NCBI GenBank assembly: GCA_013397075.1
Contig: VWZS01002007.1
Span: forward strand, 124,001-188,000
Direction: 5' to 3'
DNA from: Rhabdornis inornatus
Lineage: Eukaryota > Chordata > Aves > Passeriformes > Rhabdornithidae
DNA length: 64,000 nt
Position 1 is the first letter of the stretch. Every line of letters begins with the position of its first letter. This document shows, in pieces, positions 1 to 11,570 of the stretch. The notes beneath the pieces are model-generated. The model was not told the DNA's origin. It made no database searches and saw only the letters and a list, made by a program, of their open reading frames with translations. The position numbers and the translations under genes are program-made.

Positions 1-3000
1 CACAAGAGAAAAATGTCTTTAAGGTTCTGTAGAAACTCTGTATAAGCTCCACTAGCAGACTTGAAGGAGATATGGCAGAGAAAGAAATCACAGAAGTTAA
101 GGAAAAATTGGTAGAAAGGCAAACGGAGAGACTGTTGCTTTGGTAAATAGTGAGAGGGGTGGCTGAGCAGACAGCATCAAATTGCTTCTCATATCTGTTC
201 TGGCACTTGCAGATCTATTGAAAACAGGCCAGAAGGACATGCTGAATTTGTTGCTCCCGTGTGCCAGCCTTTTCTGCAGCAGCAAGAGAAACCAATCAGT
301 GCTGCTTCAAAAGCAGCTGGAAACTGAGAAATCCCTGGTCCCCCGCTGCCTGGCAAGCAGCAGTACAGGGTCTTCTCAGTTTCCAGCCACTACAGAGGCT
401 CCATTGACAAAATGTGTGCAGCATTTGAAGGAGCACAATGTGACAATGAAAGAACCTGAGGGAGACAAAACAAGGAAGGGGGAGAAAGGAAGAAAGGGGT
501 GAGAATTAAATGGGAATGAGGGAGCAACTGAAGACAGGAGGACAAAAATCAAAAGAAAAATATGCTAATCACTACGAAAGGGGCAATAAAAATAAATCAT
601 CCTTGTCATATTTGACACTTCTGCACTGCTTTATCAAAGAGTATAGTTGTGATAGGAAGACTAGAGAAAAAGAGGTAAACTTTACTAATGTTTGCTTTCA
701 TTGCCTCTCTGAGATACAGACACGCTTAATTTAGTTCTTTACTTCCACAAATACTGTTGTGAAGTACAGAGTGACTGGAAGATGCCAGATACCACAGAGG
801 GGACCACATGGTACTGTGAATGGCACAGCTCCTACCCTCATCCTCTGTTTCTGAGAGAAGCAGAAAGATTTAAAGAGTCTTGTAAGTCAGGAGAAGGGTG
901 CCTTACTGTTGCTCAGAACGGCCTGGAGAGAAAACAAATGCTACCCAAAACAAAGCCAGGCAGCTGGTTCCTTTTCTGCTTTCCCTTGTACTTTGTTGCA
1001 TCAGCTATGAGAATGTGTAGCAGAGTGGAAACTAGAGTATCACCAAAAACTCAGAGCAAAGCAGCATGGCTAGGTGTTATTTCTTTTACCTCTATCTGCC
1101 TGGTCATAAGGCGGGTACCAAGAGCTCAGGGGATGTATCTGTGGTACATTAATCTTACAGCTGTTCCCATTTATGCTGCTTGTTCAAGATGAAGGGAGAT
1201 CTGGGGGTGCCAGAACCAAAGTTAGTTACAAAACAACTAAACTGGAAGGGGCTTTCCAAATGTCCTCACATGACTCATGGAGTTTTTAGTTCATGGGCCC
1301 AGCACGAACTCCTTCAAATTAAAATCCCCTGAAACATATGCTGGGTGAACACAGCGTCTTCAGCACCATCTTTTTCACTCCAGATAGCTGCTCTTACTTG
1401 GAATAACGTGGTACGGTAACATGCAAAAATGAGTAGTACTTGAGCACTAGCATCTACAGATTTTCTGGGAATTCTTCATACTTTCTGAAAGGTCAGAGAA
1501 GTGCACCATAAAAGCTGAGACAGAAGAATAGAAGTGTTGCTGTTAGTTTCAAGAGGCAATATCAGCCAGGAACCGAGAAGGGGGTAAATTTTGTATTGCC
1601 CAAGTTGAAAATGGGTAAACTCATTTTATGTGCATTTGCCTTTGAGCACTGCGCTGTCATCATCTTAAATGAGCTTATCTTTTTAAGCAAAAAGCTTCTG
1701 TCATGGTGACAGGAGTTTTGCAATTAATAAAGCCTTCTTAAAAATCCTCATTTATCATTCAGGTTTAAAATAAAATGCTTCCATTTGCTCTCTTAGTTTG
1801 ACATTTATTTTCAGTCATGAGTAATTATTCCTGTAAAGTAGTTACTGCTTAGGTTAAAAAGAAGATCTGTTTCTCCAAAGCAAACTTCATTCGAGAGTGA
1901 CCCATGGCCTCTACACAATCCCTAATACTTATATCAGTGATCAATTTGTCTTTCTTTGTAGGAATAGTAGGCAGTGTAGAACTGATTTTTGGTGATATTT
2001 TTTAATTAATGAGTTCCTGGCTGTTATAATTTTGAAAGAACCTACAGATGCTTTAGTAGTTGTAAAATGAGACCACCATCATGTCTGTCTGATGAGGAAT
2101 CTTCCATTGTGTAGTAGGCTAAGAATGAGATGAAAAGAAAACATTCTATTTTTATTTCATCTGTTCAGTTCATATATAGTAGATCAAAACTGGTATCATA
2201 TTTTAAAATGTACTATTTCAGATTTTTTTCATCTAAGTTAATTTAAAACAAAGGTATCTTGCTTCATCTCTAAAATCATAGCTGTGTTTTTTATGTTGTA
2301 GGAGGAGATGACAGCAAGGGCTGTAGAGGAACTACCAGCATGATAAATAAACATATAGAGATACCTCTCAAAATACTGGGCAAAAATCTGTCTAACACTT
2401 TTTGAAATTTTTTTCTCTTTTATTTTGTCTCATGAACTGGCTCTGATTACATTAATGAGTAATTCATCATAACAGAAACAGATCACCATATTGAAGTAGT
2501 TAGTGCTGAGAATCAGTATGTTTGTTATAAACTTTACAAGGATTTGAACTTCAGGCTACCTTTAACTTGATCCCTTGGATTGGCTCTTCTCACCATGCAA
2601 GCTGCCCAAAAGCTGCCCAAAGGCCCACTGGTTGGTTTGGACTCATAACATCCTCACTGGAGCTCAATTCATGGGCACTGAGCAGAGCTTCTGGGTTAGT
2701 TCCCTGCAAAGGGAATTCAGTGCTTCTGTGCCCCAAAACTGCTCTGGGAGCTGAACCAGTGTGCAGTAAATGGGAGCAGTCAGGGGGTGGGATTTGTTGC
2801 AAAACTGCATTGCCGCTCTGAACCAAAATGGTAAATATATAGGCAATCATATATATTTTTGTGGCTTTGGGAAGTCATTGCATATTTTTCTCTAGTGTGC
2901 AAACCGAGCAATTTTGCATGATAAAACTCAAATGTGTATTTGTATGGTTTTCTGGCCAGCAACCTCTGGTAAGTTCTGTGTGTTTGGTGATGCAAAGAGA

Positions 3001-6000
3001 AAGCAAGCTGCACTGAATCATTATGTAAGCAGAGAAATCCTTACATGTGTGCTTTACATGCAACTCAAAATAGTAGATTTTATTTTATCAAATGATATAA
3101 ATTGTGGCTTTCACATAAAAACTATGAAAAACTGGTTTCCTAGCTTCAATTCTCCTAAAAAAGAGTGAGTGATGGGTTTTCCAAATCAGGAAAACAGACT
3201 AATTTTCTGTGATCAGAGAAGACCCTGTGCTACACAGGGTTTCATGAGAATGCATAGAGTGAAGAAAAAATAGTCCAAAATCATGTAGTCTTCATTTAAA
3301 GCAATGTGCTTGATATCATATAGTACATTGAGGTATTGATCATGAGATCTGAAGTCAGAACTTCTGCACGCTAATTTTGGCTTTGTCAGTGAATTCAGCT
3401 TTTGTCAAGTCATTAGTATGCAGTTTCCCAGCTAGGCAAAGGAATGTTAGTGTTTCAAAGAGCAGAAGAAATAGTACAATTAATAGTTTACCTTTCTGAT
3501 TTCCAGTTTATTTATTTGAGTGAATCATTATTTTGCTCTTAAAAGGCTTCTGAATTTCACTTACTACTACTGGCTAACTTTTTGCACTAAATGTTTTAAT
3601 TTTGATTACTCACATTCATTTGTGTAATTTCAGTTCCTTGGCTGGATTGCTAGAGCTCAGACAAGGTTCTTCTGCAGCTGCTGGTATAAGTACAAAATCT
3701 AATTTCAGTTAATTCTTGCGTATAAGTTTTGTGCATTTGTTCTCAACAAGTGATCAGGCACATTTGGAGTGAATGCATATTTCCAGAAAACAAATAGAAA
3801 GGAATGTAAAGTGAGTGGTAAAAAGCATTTGATTGTGAAAAAAGAGAATTCCTATAGCAGTGTACTCCAGTGGCTTTGTGTTAATGCTCCTGAATTTCTT
3901 CCACTGGAGTCTGATCCATAAAGAGATTTGGTTACTTAAAATAGCAGTTATATTCTAAAGTATGTGCTATTGGAACTTCATCTCAGCATCTGTTTAAGCT
4001 TAATAGAGTACACCCATGTTCACACCACAGATTATACCCACAATCCGCCTTTCAGGCTGCTTTGCTTCCTGCCCAAGGGAATGGTGGCACCTGAAATGAT
4101 AGATACTGCAGGAAATTCAAGTAAATGTGGTCTACTGCCACCAATATGCCTGAACTCACTGAGAGCCTCCTTATTCTGACCTGGGGGCTCTTTTGCCACC
4201 TGTGGTTGTGCATTTGTACATATGCAGAGGTATGTCTGTCAATTTGCAGTTACTGCTGTAAAGACCTGACAGGCAGAGCAGCTCTGATGCAGCAATGCTG
4301 GGGCTCTCCAAAGGGCTTTTTTTGGTGTGAGTGCATGAGCAGGAGAGATTTCTTCTTGTAAAAGGCTGCCATCCACTTTTGTGCAATATGCAGTTTGATC
4401 CATATTCTTGCCAATTATATTTTGAGGATAGTGTTCCAAACTGGAGTTTCCCTATCCCCAGATGAGAGGCTAAGTTTGCCCAGAGAGTTGGAAGATGCTG
4501 CTTCCTGGGGAGCTGTCAGTCAGCTGTGACTCCAAACTCCTGGTATGTCACACCCTAATTAAAACCAGCTTCTAGAATGTCTTTTTCACTCATGCCTTGA
4601 AATATCATTCTAGTTTAGGAAACTTTCAGACGCCGCCATGCTCAGGTCCTTTCTGAGTCTGAGAGAACACAAACCTATATTCACCTTCTGGACATCCTCT
4701 GCCTCTGGGCACGTTATCTCCCTTTGTAGTCTTGGTCCTAGAACAACACAAGTGTATTTGTCTTCTCATAAGGAGATACTTTTGTGAAGTTTTCCACTCC
4801 AGTTTTGCAAAACCAAAAGTTACCTGATAGTCTACAGATAGCTTCAGATCTAGTTTTTAATCTGAGCTGGAGGAGGTCCACAAGAATGTTTAGACTTAAA
4901 ATCTCAGTTCGGTTAGGTGATGAAACACCAGGAGTTTCATCTTCAAGGTGTTTCTGATTTTCGTCTTTTAATGAAACACAAAAATGTAAAGTGTCTCCCC
5001 TTCCACCCCAGGTTTATGGTAGGATCTCTAGGAATTACCACAACTGCATCTCTCAAACTGAGGTATTTTTAAAATTTTAGCAGACTTTTAAAATTTCAAT
5101 TTGGTTATCCTTTCAAGATTTGATCTCTAAAGAAAGCTTGCAGAACTCCCCAGTAACTGTTAATGGGTCACCTGGTGTATCATGGACCTCAGTACTTCTT
5201 ACCCTCAACCATTAACCATTACATCCCTATTACAAGTGAGAGTGCAGAGACAGACAGCTCAGACTTTTACTTTGGCCCAATCCATACAGATTAATTAAAA
5301 AACAGGCCCAGTACAAATTATACCAAAAGAAAAAATCCAAAGCATGAAAATAAACAAAAAAATAATTGCATCATTTCCTTGTATCTTCCCTAAGGACAAG
5401 AAATTGGAGAGTGTGAGTCAGTCTCAAGAAATGAAATAAGAACAACCCAGCTTTTAGTGACTTTTTCTTATTCTTACTTTCTGGAGCAGAGCAGGCCATC
5501 AAGTACAGGCAGCAGAAATCTGACTGCCTGACAGGTTTCAAAATAAGAGTGAAGGTGCACTTGTGTATAGCTTGGCTTTCTGGTTTGTGACAAGATACAG
5601 TGACCGAGAAAAGTGGACTTGAATATGGGGCAGCATGGCACTGGAGATACCCCATCTCCTGCTGCTCACAGTCAACAACAAAGTCGGTATGCTCTAAAGC
5701 TATAGGTGAAATATTTTCAAAGCTCTCTGTAGTGAGGAGAATACACGTTACATGTCCTTTTGCATGCTCAAGCCTCTTTTTCATACCTCTCCTTTCCATG
5801 CTGCTATACAGAGGTGCTGTGAGGGGGAAGCAATGGATGACTTATAACTACTTTCGTGGTACAGGGACAGCCCATTTTGTCTGTGACTTATCACTTTGGC
5901 ATATCACTTTGCCGTGTACTCACCTTGTTCTCTGTCCAACATCACAGTTTCAAATATTCTGGCAAATTACATTTAATAATGAAATATATTTTCCTGCTTA

Positions 6001-7446
6001 ATAGTTAAGTGAGAATTATCTGGAATATTAATAAGCTTTCTGCTGTGTCTAAATAGTATTGTTCACTTCTGCTTAAATAAAGCTCAGAATAACAGAGATT
6101 CAACTGTTTGAACCAGGGGTTCATTTATTGTCATCATTCACATTTCCTTTAAAATCAAGGGTATTCACAAGGTCAGTGTCTCTAAGGATACTTTGGCACA
6201 CATAATTCTGTGCTGTTTACATTGGTGAAGAAAACAAAAAAAGACAATGCAACATATTCTTTGGTAACACTCCCCAATGCCTCTGAAGTCTTTCAGTGAT
6301 CAAACCTCATAAGTTTCAAAACTACTCTGGAGCATCTCAGGTCTGAGTTTACAAGGCAGAAAGTTTAGTTATCCAGCTCAAGTTTCATTGTCCACCCGCT
6401 CCTGTGATTTCATTCCAGAAGGAGAAGATTTGGGGTGCACTTTTGCCCATATTCTTAGCTTTTTGTTTGTTTGTTTTGCTTGGCACCAGTAATTTCTGGC
6501 CTCTTCTGTCTTTTTATGTCATGTTCTGTCCCTGCTCCAAATAGGAAGTTTGGTGAACACAAAGGCTTCAACCAAGTTAAAAATGTATGTAGAACTGATG
6601 GAAGACTTAAGAGAAAGTGGGAAAGGCTTACCTGGAAGCACACATATAACTTTTTTTAATGCTTCAGATCTACACTCCCCTCCCCCACCCAGAGATTCAT
6701 TTCGCTGTATCAAAATCTCAGTTTTCATTTAAAAATAACTTCCTCTGAAGAGATACCGATGCTCCTACTGGTGCCTGCATGAGCAATGTGGAACAATACC
6801 TGTGAGCAATGCTGATGTTCATCTTCAACAGTGTTCAGTAGCTTCAGGGCTCCCTGACAACTTTATGAAATGACCCCATGTACCAGGATGAGAAAAACAT
6901 GAAGACCTTATTAAACCCTCCAAAACTTTGGCTTCTGCAGTAATGATCTCTTTGCCTCTATCTGCCTATGAGGGGCAAATGGGAATGAACCACGGGATGG
7001 GTGTCAGAAGCCAGGACCACGCGATTTTCATGTCACTCTGTGCCTTGGGCAGAAGCTTCCAGTCATCTGACCCTGTCCTCAGCATCTGTTTCCCCGAACT
7101 GCAAATAGTTCCGTTACCATCATGCTGTTTTATGTCCTGCAAATGCAAATTTGCCCTATGACAGAATGAGTCCTATGTCTGATGGAGATTTCGCCATCCC
7201 ATATTGTGTGTGTGCAGGTCCTACGTAAGCCTAAGAAAAACCTTCTGATGTGTACTACTGATTGTTTACATATGTTATCAGAGGGGAAAAAAAAAACAGG
7301 AAAGGAAAGCTGGCAGCTTATGCTGCCAAGAGACCTGGCAGTGGCTATAATCACATTTAGATCATTTCCAGTCAATAGGCTTTGTTTTCATTCTTAAAAA
7401 AACCCTTCCTAGAAAGTTGCTATGCTGTTATTTTACTCTGCTACAG
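1..7446. other. Noncoding stretch, no recognised gene
   Basis: I see no recognisable exon, RNA gene or young transposon in this stretch. The longest open frame (782-1192, +, 136 codons) has no family resemblance and no clear splice or promoter context. There is an 11-12 bp tandem duplication of an AGCTGCCCAA unit at about 2600-2621 and a weak MIR-like patch at about 3370-3450. The rest is AT-leaning, CpG-poor sequence typical of intergenic or intronic vertebrate DNA. Confidence 0.6.
3370..3450 (+). repeat. Possible very degraded MIR-like SINE fragment
   Basis: The sequence runs through a GTCAAGTCATTAGTATGC-like segment into CAGTTTCCC. That order resembles the MIR core, in which a 'gcaagtcacttaacctct' segment leads into 'cagtttcctcatctg'. 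Only about 80 bp look alike and divergence is high. MIR elements are ancient and are present at low copy in birds, so a relic is plausible, but a chance match is quite possible. Confidence 0.25.
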
Positions 7447-7572
7447 TCAGTTCAGAGGAATACCTGCAATGGCTCCTGTCCTTACAACCAAAGCAGGCAA
7501 CATCAGGAGATATTTCCAGAGAGAAGGTGGAAAGTATGATAAGAGAATGTGCTTTATACAAGTTCAAAATAC
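7447..7572 (+). other. Possible internal coding exon (hypothetical)
   Basis: This 126 bp segment is open in one frame and encodes a polar, protein-like stretch beginning SSEEYLQWLLSLQ and ending ESMIRECALYKFKI. It is preceded by a pyrimidine-rich run ending CTGCTACAG, a reasonable splice acceptor. It is followed by AATAC|GTAACA, a weak to moderate donor. The segment starts with two bases of a split codon and ends with one, so it is phase 1 on both sides. I do not recognise the protein. Two further + strand segments downstream (8371-8457 and 9426-9578) have the same phases and could be spliced to it without shifting frame. Short open segments with AG and GT flanks are common by chance, so this is a lead, not a gene call. 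Confidence 0.2.
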
Positions 7573-8370
7573 GTAACACTACTTGGAGCTGTGATTATGG
7601 TTCTGTATGACAAAGGTCTTTTAGTGATAGTGAAGTCAGGGATTTGTGATGCAAATAGAAATTGATGCCAAAAGAAGATAAAGTTTGGAACCTGGGCATA
7701 TATCTCATCTTCAGATCAAGCTCCATAATGGGACTGAAAAATATGAGCACTGGAGTACTGGCACTCCATGTGCCTGTGTCTAGGAATTGCCTGTAGCAGA
7801 GAGAATGGTTCCTTAGCCCTCTAAGCCAGAAGAGTTTACTGCTTCTCTGAAACAAAATACTAGAAGGAATAGATACCAAAGCAAGTTTAATCAATGTCTA
7901 ACTAAGTTAGTGTGTTTAAATCTGTCTTCTTTCAACTATTCTGCACCCATTCACATGTACATGTGATACTGGAAACTTTTTTAGGGTAAAATAGAAGTCA
8001 CAAACTTACATTATCATCTCAAGTACTACAATTCCAGCTAGTCCAGGCCCAAGCCTTGGGAGTCATGTAATATTAATACAAAAAAACTGTTCTCATAGCA
8101 TTAAGCATTTGGGGACTGAAAACTGCAGTTTTTGAAAATGGTGACTCATTTTAAAATAACAGTCTTAATATTGTCTCTGCCTGAAGACATACAACATGAA
8201 CAAAAATAAAATGTAAACTTTAATATCAGCATAAATATTAGACATTCATATTAGCATCATCCAGAGAGAAAAAAAGGAAGTTCAAATGCAAGCAGTCACA
8301 GAGATCTAGTACGAAGTCCATGTGAGAAGGTGCAGTATTATTGGCATCAACATTTCTTTTGATATCTTAG

Positions 8371-8457
8371 TCATCAGAAGCACAAAGATGGCAATGAATG
8401 CTCCAGAGGAAGTTAGGGCAGTGATAAAATCATTTCGCATCCAGCATCAGATTCCAG
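8371..8457 (+). other. Possible internal coding exon (hypothetical)
   Basis: This 87 bp open segment encodes a stretch containing MAMNAPEEVRAVIKSFRIQH. It is flanked by an acceptor-like TTTTGATATCTTAG and a donor-like ATTCCAG|GTGTAA. It is phase 1 at both ends, so it would join the segments at 7447-7572 and 9426-9578 in frame. The donor is the better of its two sites; the acceptor tract is interrupted by purines. The product is unrecognised. Support is only the local splice-like context and phase agreement, which is weak evidence on its own. Confidence 0.18.
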
Positions 8458-9425
8458 GTGTAAAACCAAAACAGAAGGATTATTTTCTGTACGCATGTAT
8501 AAAAGTGACAAAAGCTATCTGCTTTTGACATCTAAATGAGACACACTGAGGACTAAAGTTAGCACCCTAGTTTTACTAGGTTTTACTTTTCCTTCCCTAG
8601 AGAAGGGAAGACCAAATAGCATCTATCAGGTGCTGAAGTAGCCTACAGGTTACAGCATACACTCCTTTCCTCTGCCCTTCACTTGGAAATCATATATCAT
8701 GGGATCATGTCAGAGGTTCTGGCTGTTAGGCCACATACTCCGATACAAAAGCAAGGCATAAGAAGTTGCCAATGATACAAGGTAAAACAAAGTAATACTT
8801 GTCGGCTGAGATATCAAAGGAAAACCACAGCTGAAAAGGAAAAAAAGATGCGGTGCAGTCAGAACTTGGTGGAAGCTATCATCTTCTGCTATGTTTCGCT
8901 TCTGAGAGGGACAAAGATGTTTTCTTCTAAAGGCTGGCAATGGTAGGGCATTGATGTGCAAAACTTTTGTGCTCCAGACCAATAGAAGTGGAAAAAAAAG
9001 CAACCTTGAAATAAATGGACTTTCATGTCCAAATCTCCATCCAAAAGACCTAATCCTGATCTGAGCTACTTCAGACAGCAGCAATCATTGGTACCAGATT
9101 CCCAAACATATCCCTATCTGTGAACAGGTTTGGGAGTAGGGTGAAAGGTTAGATGCGTTAATTTTGGTTGAGGTTACCCTGGTTCCCCAAGGCAGTCCAA
9201 CTTGGAACGTTTTTGAGTTTAGCTCTTCTGAAAGAGCTGCTGGACTTCTTTCCAGGAGAAGAGTGAAAGTGGACCCACACTGTTTTTACAGAAAAACCTT
9301 CATCCACCTTAATTTCACACTCATGACTCCTGCAAATGTCAGATAGACTGTGGCTCAGAGCCAGCACATGGCAGTAGCAGCAACTTCTTTCCTCTGGTTT
9401 CTTTAATTGACCATTTCCCTTACAG

Positions 9426-9578
9426 ATCTGAAAAGAGATAAATCAAAACAAATTGCTTGCTTAAGAAGTAATACTGACTTACTCATTGAACTTTGCTGTG
9501 GCACTGGGCACAGGCACTTGAATGGTCTGGAAAATATTAAAAGAATTGGCTGGGGAACAAAAACAGAGCTGATACATG
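9426..9578 (+). other. Possible internal coding exon (hypothetical)
   Basis: This 153 bp open segment follows a good pyrimidine tract and acceptor (GACCATTTCCCTTACAG) and ends at CATG|GTAATG, a moderate donor. The encoded stretch starts LKRDKSKQIACLRSN and includes LLIELCCGTGHRHL. It is phase 1 at both ends, like the two upstream segments, so all three could form one continuous frame. The frame runs on past the donor to a stop at about 9629. I cannot assign a domain: the GTG..H motif is too short to imply a nucleotide-binding or methyltransferase site. The alternative is that this is random intronic sequence. Confidence 0.2.
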
Positions 9579-10052
9579 GTAATGGAAGAAACAGAAGTAG
9601 AAGCTATACAATAAAGGCAAATTTCTTCTGAATGCCTCTTTCTCTTGCTTTAAAGAAATACTGAGAAGTACTCAAGATGTACAGATAACTAGACAGTGTT
9701 TCTCACTGCAGAGCTTAAGGAAAGAAGGAAGTGCTTCAAGGGTTAGTTTCTGACTCTATGGAATATTGCTGGACTGAAGGCAGTCAGCTGGAGTTCATCC
9801 TGATAGTCTCCCAAACCATTTTATCACAAAAATGTACCGTAATCAGCAAAAAGGAGTCACAGTATTTTCCCAGCACTTTCATGCTTTATAGGCAGATGGA
9901 GGAAGGGGAAGAGTGTGGGGTTCATGATGCATGTGAATGATGAGCTTGGCCAATTTAAAAAATTGTCTTGTGGAAAGAGAAAAAAAAGGGCTATGTTTGC
10001 ATGTGAACTTCAGCTTTCCTCTTGCCTATTGATTATTTACTCTATTTGTTAG

Positions 10053-10226
10053 GGCAATGTTGCTTGCATCGTTATTCATGTGTTGCATCAAAGGAATGAA
10101 GATGAGTCACTGAACGAATGGATGCTAAATTCTGCAATGTCTTTGCATCTGCTTCTGCTGCTACATTACCAGCTGGGGAGAGACTTTAGAAGCATCAGTC
10201 ATTCTTCACAGGCTGATCACTACTAG
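10053..10226 (+). other. Possible terminal exon-like open segment (hypothetical)
   Basis: After the acceptor-like TTTACTCTATTTGTTAG, a frame opens in phase 0 and runs 57 codons to a TAG stop at 10224-10226. It encodes GNVACIVIHVLHQRNEDESL and then a leucine-rich run (SLHLLLLLHYQLG). It looks protein-like. However, its phase does not match the phase 1 end of the candidate at 9426-9578, so the two would not join directly. It may be an unrelated chance frame. No polyadenylation context was identified with confidence. Confidence 0.12.
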
Positions 10227-11067
10227 CTTGGTGAAGACAGGATTTACAGAGGAAGGAAATTAGAAGCAGCAGAGTATTATACCTTCAGAGAAACTTGCAC
10301 TGGCTACTTTCAGAGATAAGGGTATTGCCTTGGCCTTCAAGCAGTATCTACAAGAACACAGTTTTAACATCTGCATTCTTTTTCTGCCAATCTGTGTCGT
10401 AAATTGAATCACTGTGTTTCAGTGTGATGTTTCATAATGTTTTTGATACATGTATTTTATTGTGTCAGTGTATGGATACAACTGTATCATCTTAAAAAAC
10501 TAGACATTTTGAGATTCAACTTACTTTGCAGTTTAGATTCAGGAGTACAAGCGTTCTCAGTTTGTATTCAGTTCCCACGATGGACTGCTTTACTTGGGTG
10601 CTTTGAACAGTAACATGGAAAAAAATTAAATATTGTTGTAGTAAAGTTAAAGGAAAAATGGCCCATTGAGGTTTCTGGTTCAGGCAAGTACTTACACTGT
10701 TGTCCTTCTATTAGTTCACTTCCAGCTGACGCATGATATATAAATAGTTAATACGTCATTAGAAAGAAAATCTCAGTCCTGTCCATAGCAAGATCATTAA
10801 GATGAATAGGAAGAGTTTTTATCTTATTTTATAGCATTTAAAGCCATAGGATCAATGGCACCACAGCAAATTACTTTCCTGGAATTTTAGGGACACGTTT
10901 ACTAACTCAGTGAAATTATGATATAGTCTGAAGCATTTGTATTTCCCTCTTACGTAATGCATCCCTATGGCCAGGATGAAAGAATTCATTAAGAGGTCAG
11001 CTAGTTAGTTTTTTTTTTTTTAAAGGAAGTTAGAAAGCTTGTCTAGAAATTTTTCTACTCTGCTTTT

Positions 11068-11570
11068 GTGAAACATAGTCTGGAGTACTGCATCCAGCTC
11101 TGGGACCCTAACAGAAGGATATGGTCCCGTTGGAGCAAGCTCGGAGGAGGCCATGAAGATGGTCAGAGGTCTGGAGCAACTCTCCTAGGAAGACAGATAA
11201 GAGAGCTGGGGTTGTTCAGCCTGGAGAAGGGAAGGCTCTGGAGACACCTCATAGCACCTTCCAGTAACTGAAGAGGGCTTACAAGAAATCTGGAGAGGGA
11301 CTCTGCAAGAATATGTAATGGTAGGTCAAGGGTCTTTATACTGGAAGAGGTAGGTTTAGATTGGATACCATGAGAGTAGTGAGGGAGCACTGGACCAGGT
11401 TGCCCAGAGAAGTTGTGGATATCCCATCCCTGGAAGTGTTCAAGGCCAGGTTGGATCGGGCTTGGAGCAACCCTGGTGTAGGGGAAAGTGTCCATGCTGA
11501 TGGCGGAGGGGTTGGAACTTGATGATCATTAAGGTCCCTTCCAACTCAAACCATTCTGTGATTCTGTGAA
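11068..11570 (+). mobile_element. CR1 LINE retrotransposon, 5'-truncated 3' end
   Basis: This is a clear CR1 copy in the + orientation. Its 5' part is a decayed end of the CR1 reverse transcriptase ORF: the remaining residues HSLEYCIQLWDP match the C-terminal SLEYC.Q.W.P segment seen in LINE reverse transcriptases. It continues through the familiar 3' region: AGAGCTGGGGTTGTTCAGCC, then GGTTGCCCAGAGAAGTTGTG, then AAGGTCCCTTCCAACTCAAA. It ends in the short tandem repeat ATTCTGTGATTCTGTGA that marks CR1 3' ends. There is a small internal deletion near 11360, where the usual segment before GAGGGTGGTGAG is missing. CR1 elements are typically 5'-truncated and leave no clear target-site duplication, which fits this copy. 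It is inactive. Confidence 0.95.

Larger units (their letters stand above)
7573..11067. other. Gene-poor stretch around the candidate exons
   Basis: Apart from the weak exon candidates listed separately, I see no recognised gene or RNA here. The - strand has a 124-codon open frame (8710-9084) with some hydrophobic stretches but no family resemblance. The + strand frame at 9731-9940 likewise looks protein-like but is unassigned. A T13 homopolymer sits at 11009-11021, just upstream of the CR1 copy. Confidence 0.5.

Noticed and set aside
6455..6643. - strand exon ending at a CAG|GTAAGC donor near 6633
   Set aside because: The donor is good, but no convincing acceptor or coding-like stretch precedes it, and the overlapping frames disagree.
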